DNA of 57,541 nt from Fibrobacter sp. (lineage in GTDB: Bacteria > Fibrobacterota > Fibrobacteria > Fibrobacterales > Fibrobacteraceae): NCBI GenBank assembly GCA_017475045.1, contig JAFVGH010000102.1, forward strand, positions 1 to 57,541, read 5' to 3'. Shown piece after piece: positions 49,081 to 57,541 of this stretch. Each line of letters opens with the position of its first letter. The first letter of the stretch is position 1. Under the pieces are notes generated by a model. It was given only the letters and a program-made list of their open reading frames with translations, was not told where the DNA came from and made no database searches. The translations under genes were made by a program, and so were the position numbers.

Positions 49081-49640
49081 CCGAAGGGCTTTGTTGCGAG
49101 GCACAGGGAGCATTCTCCCTGAATGTCAAGCTTTGCCGGATCTAGGTCTGTCAAGGACACACTCTCTATGTTAAGTTCGAGCATAGACCTGCGCAGAGTT
49201 CCCTCGAAAAAGTCCCCGCCGCGGCATTTGAAGAACGCCTCCTTGCGGCACCATAGGGTGTAGAACAGGCGTTGAGCGGCGGGGGAGCCGTCACTCTGTA
49301 ATGTCTGGTGTAAAAGATTTGCTTCTTCGGCAGAAAAAAAGCGGTCCGCAAGTTTTAAACGGTCCCTGGAGTGAAACTCCAGGTCTATTCCCACGCGGCA
49401 TTCCCTGGAATAAGCTAGTACGCAGACGTTCTTGGAGTGGGTCCAGTTGGCATCGATGAAAAGTTCCGGGAATTCGGGACGGGTGGAGCCTTCCTTGGTT
49501 TTCAAGTGTTGTTCGGTAACCCTTAGCCCGAGAGCTTGGCTCAACCGTTGGAATATTTGTTGCCTGTGGTTGTCTTTGGACAGAACGGTCAGGTAAACCA
49601 TGCCGTCTAAAGTCGAAACTGGGAACCACTTGCCTTCCAT
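49077..49640 (-). CDS. 4'-phosphopantetheinyl transferase (Sfp type)
   Basis: 187 residues from the ATG ending at 49640; the longer frame to 49736 overlaps the divergent lipoprotein gene. Transfers phosphopantetheine from CoA to carrier-protein serines. Motifs: SRECRVGIDLEFHSRDRLK with the Mg-binding aspartate, FSAEEANLL, and FYTLWCRKEAFFKCRG (W-x-x-K-E-A). The size and the Sfp-like arrangement suggest a broad-range enzyme; no polyketide or peptide synthetase genes are nearby, so it may serve fatty-acid synthesis. Confidence 0.88.
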   Translation of the reverse strand: MEGKWFPVSTLDGMVYLTVLSKDNHRQQIFQRLSQALGLRVTEQHLKTKEGSTRPEFPELFIDANWTHSKNVCVLAYSRECRVGIDLEFHSRDRLKLADRFFSAEEANLLHQTLQSDGSPAAQRLFYTLWCRKEAFFKCRGGDFFEGTLRRSMLELNIESVSLTDLDPAKLDIQGECSLCLATKPFG

Positions 49641-49671
49641 AGCCCAAAGATAATTTTCTAGTTTGGGGGCT

Positions 49672-50172
49672 ATGCTAAACCGTCGTCTAAAAACCTGCGT
49701 TGCTGTTGCTTTTCTGCTGATGGCTTGTAGCGACATTAATGAAGGCTGGGAAGTCGATGGAGGTGGCTACATGAAATACGAGATCAATGGCGAAGATGAA
49801 CGTACCATTGAACTGGCTGAAAGTGACGTGGAAGTCCCGTTTATCAAGAATAGCCACCGGTATTTCTTGGTGAGGACAAGGGCTAGCGAAAGCAAGCGTG
49901 GAGACCAGTTCTCCATAATGGTAAATAGGCCCGTTCTGGGGGACAATCCCGTAGTGCAGCAGTATTCCTGGTTCAACTACGGCTCCTTGACCCAGGCCCC
50001 CATCCTTGCCGACAGCAGCATTGTCCGTTTTGACCAGAAAGACGACTCTACCTGGACTGCCGACCTGGACCTATACACTCCGGACTGCCGTTCTGGGAAA
50101 TGTAGCGATACCTTGCCTAAATTGCATATTACGGGCCGTTTGCGGTACTGGATTGACCCCGATGCCCGCTGA
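49672..50172 (+). CDS. Small lipoprotein of unknown function
   Basis: 166 residues. The ATG at 49672 gives MLNRRLKTCVAVAFLLMAC, cysteine at 19; the upstream TTG adds three residues. The mature part starts SDINEGWEVDGGGYMKYEING and is beta-rich (ELAESDVEVPFIKNSHRYFLVRT, FSIMVNRPVLG, YTPDCRSGKCSDTLPKLHITGRLRYWIDPDAR). No family recognised. Divergent from the PPTase with a 31-bp gap, and followed by the tRNA-Val promoter. Confidence 0.72.
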   Translation: MLNRRLKTCVAVAFLLMACSDINEGWEVDGGGYMKYEINGEDERTIELAESDVEVPFIKNSHRYFLVRTRASESKRGDQFSIMVNRPVLGDNPVVQQYSWFNYGSLTQAPILADSSIVRFDQKDDSTWTADLDLYTPDCRSGKCSDTLPKLHITGRLRYWIDPDAR

Positions 50173-50176
50173 CCCC

Positions 50177-50205
50177 TTGACAAATGGTGGCCAAGTTTCT
50201 ACTAT
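50177..50205 (+). promoter_or_regulatory. Promoter of tRNA-Val
   Basis: TTGACA (50177-50182), 17-bp spacer, TACTAT (50200-50205), 14 bp before the tRNA. Confidence 0.8.
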
Positions 50206-50219
50206 TGGGCTACCTTATT

Positions 50220-50293
<74 letters not shown>

Positions 50294-50298
50294 CGAGA

Positions 50299-50325
50299 AA
50301 GCCTCGCACTTGCGAGGCTTTTTTT
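50299..50325 (+). terminator. Terminator of tRNA-Val
   Basis: AAGCCTCGC/GCGAGGCTT, a perfect 9-bp stem with an ACTT loop and a T-run. Confidence 0.9.
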
Positions 50326-50349
50326 CTTTTAGTTTTTTGTGGATGCGGA

Positions 50350-50793
50350 CTATTTGTCTAGGGTCTTGATCTGGTCTACGAACTCGCCCACTTCCTTGAA
50401 TTCGCGGTAGACGGAGGCGAATCGGACATAGGCGACAGGGTCCAACTTTTTTAGCTCCTGCATAACCAGGTTGCCTATCTGGTCATAGGTCACTTCCAGA
50501 TTGTCGTTGGAAATCAGGTTGTTTTCGATGTTGGAAGCGATTTCTTCGATGGCTGCCTGGGTGACTGGGCGTTTTTTGCAGGAGTTGGCTATGCCTGCCA
50601 GGAGCTTTTCACGCTGGAAGGGTTCCCGGGTGCCGTTACGCTTGACCACGATAAGAGGTTGGATTTCGATGTACTCTCGGGTAGTGAAACGGCGACCGCA
50701 GGCCGTACATTCCCGACGACGCCGGATGGAATCGCCGCTGACGCGGCTGTCCACTACCTTGTCGTTGTCGTTCTTGCAGAAAGGACAAATCAT
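50350..50793 (-). CDS. nrdR: Transcriptional repressor NrdR
   Basis: 147 residues. Represses ribonucleotide reductase genes when (d)ATP is bound. An N-terminal zinc ribbon (C3, C6, C29, C32 in MICPFCKN and RECTACGRR) is followed by an ATP-cone (VKRNGTREPFQREKLLAGIANSCKKRPVT, QIGNLVMQELKKLDPVAYVRFASVYREF). Divergent from the OLD nuclease gene with a 46-bp gap. Converges on tRNA-Val and its terminator. Confidence 0.97.
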   Translation of the reverse strand: MICPFCKNDNDKVVDSRVSGDSIRRRRECTACGRRFTTREYIEIQPLIVVKRNGTREPFQREKLLAGIANSCKKRPVTQAAIEEIASNIENNLISNDNLEVTYDQIGNLVMQELKKLDPVAYVRFASVYREFKEVGEFVDQIKTLDK

Positions 50794-50839
50794 ATCTAGA
50801 ATGTAGAATTTTTTGCCCCTAATAATGTATATTCAAGGT

Positions 50840-52624
50840 ATGCAGCCCCAGCCGTTAAGATTATCCGAGATTACCATCAGCAACCTGCGGTCTATCCACA
50901 GGCAGACGTTTCCCCTGAACAACATGACTGCCCTGATAGGCTACAACAATGCGGGAAAGACCAATATTCTTATGGGAATCCGGTGGCTGCTGTCGCCATT
51001 TTCGTTGGATGTGTCGTTCTTTGACGATAGCAACGAGCCTGTAGAAGTGGAAGGGCATTTCCAGGGCATCTCGGAAACAGTGCTGAACCGCTTGGGCGAA
51101 GAAAAAGCCAAGGAAATCGTACCGTTCCTGAACGGAGAGAGCCTGCGGGTAAAGAAGGTTCAGCGTGTGCCAGGGATCCCGCCAGAGAGCGTAGAACTGT
51201 GGGCGCTGGTTCCACCACAGCGCCAGAATGGTAGCCGCAAGGGTTGGATGCGGGTGGGCGATGATTTTAAGCATGCCTTCAAGCGAATGTTCCCGGAACC
51301 TATCGCTATTTGGGATTTTGAAGGAAACAAGGCCTTTACCAAACTACTGCACGAGATTTTTAAACCTCTGGAACGTCGGTTCGGTGGGGAATTTAACGAC
51401 ATAATCGGAAAATTCAATGACCTGCTTTCACCGGGGGGAGAAAACCAGGCTGCCGAGATAAAGTCTTTTGACCGAGAAGTCAACGAAAAATTGCAGCCTC
51501 TATTTCCTAGCGTCCGTGTGGAACTGGATATCCCCATTCCTACGCTGGAGACCTTCCTTAAAACAGCAAGCCTGAAGGTCATCGATGAGGATGACGGGTT
51601 TGAACGGGACATCAACCGCATGGGTGCAGGAAGCCAGCGTGCTATCCAGATGGCACTGGTCCGTTATCTTTCCGAAATCAAGAAGCACCACAACAATCAT
51701 TACCTGAGCAGGACCATGCTCCTGATTGACTCGCCGGAACTGTTCTTGCACCCCCAAGCGGTGGAACTGGTGCGCGTGGCTCTGAAGAACCTTTCTAACG
51801 AAGGCTACCAGATTGTGTTTGCTACCCATAGCGCCCAGATGGTGACCAGCGAAGACGTGAGTACTTCTCTCCTGATTCGCAAGAATAAGGAGCGCGGAAC
51901 CTTTATGCGCAAGCGTATCGAAGATGCCGTGCACCAGGTGGTGCAAGACGCACCTAGTCAGCTGCAGATGCTGTTCAGCTTGAGCAACAGTAACGAACTG
52001 CTCTTTGCAGATTATGTGCTGTTGACTGAAGGTAAGACGGAGTGGCGAGTGCTGCCGGCCCTATTTGAACGGATTACGGGAAAGTCTTTTGCTCTTATCA
52101 AGTGTGCGCTAGTGCGTCAAGGTGGTGTGAGCAACACCCGCAAGAGCATGCAGGTGCTGAACGCCATGGACATGCCGGTGCGGGCTATCGTCGATTTGGA
52201 CTATGCCTTTACCACTGCCACTCGCGATGGGTTCCTGGAAGCTAACGATCCCGATGTGAAATTCTGTCGGAATCTGTTCAGGGAATTGGCGTTCCATCAT
52301 CACTTGCGGCTAAACAACGGCTTGCCTGTAAGCAAGCACAGCAACATCAGCGCTTCTATGGCTTATTCCATGATGGCTTCTATGCCCGAAGCGGAACGCC
52401 CTATCAGGAGCATCCACGCCAAACTTAGAAGCCAGGGAATCTGGGTCTGGACTCACGGCGCTATTGAAGAGCACCTGGGAATCAAGGCGAAAAACGAAGG
52501 GGCCTGGAATGGCTTTGTAGAGCGGTGCAAGTCGCCGGACTTTATCAAAAGCCTGCCTGACTTCGAGGGAATCCAAGAGCTTTGCAAATGGATTATCGAA
52601 GGCAGCCAGGAAACCAATAGCTAA
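50840..52624 (+). CDS. OLD-family ATP-dependent nuclease (AAA15 + TOPRIM)
   Basis: 594 residues from the ATG at 50840 (AAGG 4 nt upstream; TATATT in the stretch before it may be a promoter element, so earlier ATGs are less likely). Walker A ALIGYNNAGKTN, ABC signature-like MGAGSQRAIQMAL, Walker B MLLIDSPELFLHPQA, H-loop FATHSAQM. The C-terminal TOPRIM shows LLTEGKTEWRVLPA (Glu) and AIVDLDYAF (D-x-D). Solitary, without the UvrD/GajB-like helicase seen in Gabija, so a class 1 OLD. OLD nucleases act in phage defence or DNA metabolism; which is not clear here. Confidence 0.9.
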   Translation: MQPQPLRLSEITISNLRSIHRQTFPLNNMTALIGYNNAGKTNILMGIRWLLSPFSLDVSFFDDSNEPVEVEGHFQGISETVLNRLGEEKAKEIVPFLNGESLRVKKVQRVPGIPPESVELWALVPPQRQNGSRKGWMRVGDDFKHAFKRMFPEPIAIWDFEGNKAFTKLLHEIFKPLERRFGGEFNDIIGKFNDLLSPGGENQAAEIKSFDREVNEKLQPLFPSVRVELDIPIPTLETFLKTASLKVIDEDDGFERDINRMGAGSQRAIQMALVRYLSEIKKHHNNHYLSRTMLLIDSPELFLHPQAVELVRVALKNLSNEGYQIVFATHSAQMVTSEDVSTSLLIRKNKERGTFMRKRIEDAVHQVVQDAPSQLQMLFSLSNSNELLFADYVLLTEGKTEWRVLPALFERITGKSFALIKCALVRQGGVSNTRKSMQVLNAMDMPVRAIVDLDYAFTTATRDGFLEANDPDVKFCRNLFRELAFHHHLRLNNGLPVSKHSNISASMAYSMMASMPEAERPIRSIHAKLRSQGIWVWTHGAIEEHLGIKAKNEGAWNGFVERCKSPDFIKSLPDFEGIQELCKWIIEGSQETNS

Positions 52625-52647
52625 CGCTTACGGTATTAAGCGTTTTT
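52623..52647 (+). terminator. Terminator of OLD nuclease gene
   Basis: AACGCTTA/TAAGCGTT stem with a CGGTAT loop, then a T-run; overlaps the stop codon. Confidence 0.75.
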
Positions 52648-52652
52648 CAGTA

Positions 52653-55604
<2,952 letters not shown>

Positions 55605-55633
55605 TTTTATAGCTTAAGTTTAACGAGGAGAAA

Positions 55634-56329
55634 ATGATGAAAAAAGTTCTAGCATTTGCAATCGCCTTCTTATGTGCGGCAACTTTTGTTCAAGCTCAGG
55701 AAGGTGAATCAACGAATCAAAAGAATCAGTCTGCAGAACTTGCCATGTTTGGTATTGGCGCCCGCATTGCTGCTGGTTACGGCATGATTTGGGGCCTAGA
55801 AGACGACTGGTCTGGTGGTGAAAATGATGAAAATCCGGGTGGCCTTGATCTGGAAGGGGGCGTTATGGGTCGAATCATTCTTACGCCTGTGTTCCAGTTT
55901 ACTCCGGAACTGCTGTTCCGTTATGCCAAATACTCCCAGGATGATGACTTGGGAGAGCGCAAGTTCAAGCAAATGAATATCGAAATTCCCTTGCTGGTGC
56001 GTGCCGTCGCTACCCCGAAATTCTATGCCTATATTGGCCCGCAGCTTGGGCTTAATGTGAGCAATGACGTTTCTCTCAATGCCAAGGTGGCAAACAAGGC
56101 TGGTGGCGGAACGATAAATCATTCTATCCCCGAAAAGGTGGAACAGGCCTCTTTTGGTTTCAGCGTTGCTGTGGGTGCGGGCTATTTTGTCATAGACAAA
56201 CTGGCGCTGGATTTTCGTGTGGGTTTTGGCCTGAGTGAACTTTACCCCGATTCCAAGGGCAATTTTATCGACCTGACTGGCGCCAAGGATATTGCGTTTA
56301 AGTTCGGCTTGAACTACTGGGTGTTCTAG
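55634..56329 (+). CDS. Outer-membrane beta-barrel protein (PorT/OmpW-like shape)
   Basis: 231 residues with a signal peptide (MMKKVLAFAIAFLCAATFVQAQ), start at 55634 or the next ATG, behind GAGGAG. The mature part alternates membrane strands with charged turns: IGARIAAGYGMIW, GRIILTPVFQFTPELLFRYAKYSQDDD, IEIPLLVRAVATPKFYAYIGPQLGLNVSN, SFGFSVAVGAGYFVIDKLALDFRVGFGL, ending in FKFGLNYWVF. The final aromatic residue is the BAM recognition signal. PorT-like opacity-type barrels in Bacteroidota look similar. 29 bp after ispD on the same strand. Confidence 0.78.
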   Translation: MMKKVLAFAIAFLCAATFVQAQEGESTNQKNQSAELAMFGIGARIAAGYGMIWGLEDDWSGGENDENPGGLDLEGGVMGRIILTPVFQFTPELLFRYAKYSQDDDLGERKFKQMNIEIPLLVRAVATPKFYAYIGPQLGLNVSNDVSLNAKVANKAGGGTINHSIPEKVEQASFGFSVAVGAGYFVIDKLALDFRVGFGLSELYPDSKGNFIDLTGAKDIAFKFGLNYWVF

Positions 56330-56338
56330 GGGTCTATA

Positions 56339-56833
56339 GTGCGGCGCAAGGATCGAGAAGTTCTAGGCGACGAGAATATCGCGAAGATTATCGAGCAGTG
56401 CACGACCTGCCATGTTGCGATGATGGACGATGCCGATACGGGCGTGCCTTACTTGATTCCGCTGTCGTTCGGGTACAGCCTGAAGGGCGGTGTTCTGGAA
56501 CTGTATTTCCATTGCGCGCATGTCGGCAAGAAACTAGATTGCATCCGCAGGAATCCGAATGTCGCGTTCAGCATGTGCGTCGAGAACCGCATTGAGATAC
56601 ACGAGGATGTTTATTGCAAGAGCGGGCGCTTTTACGCAAGCGTCGTCGGGCAGGGCAAGGCCGAAATCGTCGAGGATAGCGCCGAGAAATGCCGCGGGCT
56701 TTCGCTCCTGATGGAACGTCAAGCTGCCGGCGCCCCGCACAAGTTCGAATTCACGCCTGCGCAGGCCGCTGCCGTGACCGTCCTCAAAATAACGAGTACG
56801 AATTTCACAGGGAAAGCGAAGCCGGAGGCTTAG
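56339..56833 (+). CDS. PNPOx-like flavin-binding protein
   Basis: 164 residues, GTG start. The split-barrel (pyridoxamine 5'-phosphate oxidase-like) family, NimA/YhbP type: MRRKDREVLGDENIAKIIEQCTTCHVAMMDDADTGVPYLIPLSFGYS, LYFHCAHVGKKLDCIRRNPNVAFSMCVEN, YASVVGQGKAEIVEDSAEKCRGLSLLMERQ. It would bind FMN or heme and probably reduces a small molecule, but the substrate cannot be told. 9 bp after the barrel gene. Its codon use is richer in GCG/TCG/GTC than the genes to the left. Confidence 0.85.
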   Translation: MRRKDREVLGDENIAKIIEQCTTCHVAMMDDADTGVPYLIPLSFGYSLKGGVLELYFHCAHVGKKLDCIRRNPNVAFSMCVENRIEIHEDVYCKSGRFYASVVGQGKAEIVEDSAEKCRGLSLLMERQAAGAPHKFEFTPAQAAAVTVLKITSTNFTGKAKPEA

Positions 56834-57019
56834 CGGGCGCCCTTCTATTTTCTAAATTGGCGCTCCTTTGGAGCGCATTGGGCATCTGCGATGCCATGCG
56901 GCTGCATTTCGGCCATAGGGTAATGTAAACATTACCTACGGCACTCAATTTGCACGCATTTAGCTCGGCTCAGCCATGCCAAAGCGAAAAATCGCTTTGT
57001 CGCGGCGCTCGCCTTTTGC
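56834..57019. repeat. Cluster of short perfect hairpins before pheS
   Basis: At least four consecutive inverted repeats: GCGCTCC/GGAGCGC (56860-56876), GGCATC/GATGCC (56881-56895), GGTAATGT/ACATTACC (56919-56936) and CAAAGCGA/TCGCTTTG (56980-56999), plus short ones between them. There are no T-runs, so these are not ordinary terminators. May be a dispersed intergenic repeat or a structured RNA. No gene is seen. Confidence 0.5.
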
Positions 57020-57027
57020 TAAATTTG
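57020..57027 (+). promoter_or_regulatory. TAnnTTTG box before pheS
   Basis: TAAATTTG, 8 nt before the pheS ATG; no ribosome-binding site in between. Confidence 0.5.
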
Positions 57028-57035
57028 TGGCCACT

Positions 57036-57541
57036 ATGAGTGAAGCTATTAACAATGTGAAGCAGGCGTTTGACGCAGAACTTGCGCAAACCGACCTTAC
57101 GAACCAAGAAGCCGTCAACAACCTCCGCGTGAAGTACCTGGGCAAGAAGGGGGCCGTCACCGACCTCATGAAGCAGATGGGGAACTTGAGCGCCGAGGAA
57201 CGTCCGGCTTACGGCAAGCTCGTGAACGAACTTAAGGTCGCCGTCTCCGAAGCCATCGACAAGGCTATCGAGACTGCGAACCAGGCTGCCCTCCAGAAGA
57301 AGCTGGAAAGCGGCTTTGTAGATACCACGCTCCCGGGTGCAGGCATCCCGGCGGGCAGCACGCATCCGCTTTACGACGTGCGCGAAGAGATTATCGACTT
57401 CTTTAGCCAGATGGGTTTCGAAGTGGACTTCGGTCGCGATATCGAAACGGACTGGTACAACTTCGAGGCTCTCAATACGCCTCCTGACCACCCGAGCCGC
57501 GACATGCAGGACACGTTCTACGTGGACGACAAGGTGATGCT
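57036..57541 (+). CDS. pheS: Phenylalanyl-tRNA synthetase alpha subunit, N-terminal part (cut by window edge)
   Basis: 168 complete codons from the ATG at 57036, then the window ends. The N-terminal coiled-coil (NNLRVKYLGKKGAVTDLMKQMGNLSAEERPAYGKLVNELK) and the start of the catalytic domain (HPLYDVREEIIDFFSQMGFEVDFGRDIETDWYNFEALNTPPDHPSRDMQDTFYV) match PheS. With PheT it charges tRNA-Phe. TAAATTTG at 57020-57027 suggests a nearly leaderless mRNA. Confidence 0.95.
   Translation, partial: MSEAINNVKQAFDAELAQTDLTNQEAVNNLRVKYLGKKGAVTDLMKQMGNLSAEERPAYGKLVNELKVAVSEAIDKAIETANQAALQKKLESGFVDTTLPGAGIPAGSTHPLYDVREEIIDFFSQMGFEVDFGRDIETDWYNFEALNTPPDHPSRDMQDTFYVDDKVM

Overview
The window is about 57.5 kb of chromosome from a Gram-negative bacterium of the Fibrobacter group (phylum Fibrobacterota). 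The evidence is a lipoprotein with the Fibrobacter major paralogous (FISUMP) domain, two members of the TIGR02147 family that is expanded in Fibrobacter, at least eight putative lipoproteins, outer-membrane genes (Kdo transferase, LpxH, Lnt, beta-barrel proteins), and TAnnTTTG promoter elements like those of the sister phylum Bacteroidota. There is no rRNA operon, prophage, insertion sequence or CRISPR array. Seven tRNA genes (Leu-CAG, Ser-TGA, Phe-GAA, Cys-GCA, Glu-TTC, Gln-CTG, Val-GAC) are scattered between the protein genes, most with their own TTGACA-type promoter and hairpin terminator.

Layout. 1-6 kb: 5' part of ileS (reverse strand), a solitary vsr endonuclease, a sugar/H+ symporter, a toggle-repeat (MORN-like) lipoprotein, and a three-gene membrane/hydrolase operon. 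6-12 kb: tRNA-Leu, a GNAT acetyltransferase, TIGR02147-lipoprotein module A, comF, an outer-membrane barrel, tRNA-Ser, a GAF/HD-GYP c-di-GMP phosphodiesterase and tRNA-Phe. 12-20.3 kb: a CotH-kinase lipoprotein, then menG-ubiX, a membrane-anchored sugar-binding protein, a GGDEF diguanylate cyclase, ubiA and a small membrane protein. The menG/ubiX/ubiA set suggests late menaquinone synthesis. 20.3-24.2 kb: birA, an AlkD-like protein, tRNA-Cys, a DUF374 acyltransferase, a DnaQ-like exonuclease and rpmB. 24.2-28.5 kb: a reverse-strand envelope operon (ABC exporter, ICMT-like methyltransferase, waaA, ispH). 28.5-35.2 kb: tRNA-Glu, a TPM protein/unknown/M16 protease operon, an alpha/beta-hydrolase-like protein lacking its serine, and a lipoprotein-rsmI-lnt operon. 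35.2-39.7 kb: FISUMP lipoprotein, lpxH and several genes of unknown function, including a second hydrolase-like protein without the nucleophile. 39.7-50 kb: TIGR02147-lipoprotein module B, tRNA-Gln, prepilin peptidase, a 1785-residue lipoprotein, a DUF6941-like protein, a phosphopantetheinyl transferase and a small lipoprotein. 50-57.5 kb: tRNA-Val, nrdR, an OLD-family nuclease, monomeric isocitrate dehydrogenase, ispD, a beta-barrel protein, a PNPOx-like flavoprotein and the 5' part of pheS.

Common themes are envelope building (lipid A and Kdo steps, lipoprotein acylation, isoprenoid steps ispD and ispH), surface display of large lipoproteins, and c-di-GMP signalling. The best candidates for undescribed biology are: the twice-occurring, translationally coupled TIGR02147 regulator plus lipoprotein module, whose lipoproteins share a motif just after the lipidated cysteine; a C-terminally anchored sugar-binding protein next to a diguanylate cyclase with no ABC permease nearby; a recurrent TTCCAA-N-TTGGAA palindrome before two sugar-uptake genes; and a TAnnTTTG promoter element so close to many start codons that the mRNAs should be leaderless. 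All functions are read from the sequence by eye; no database search was run.
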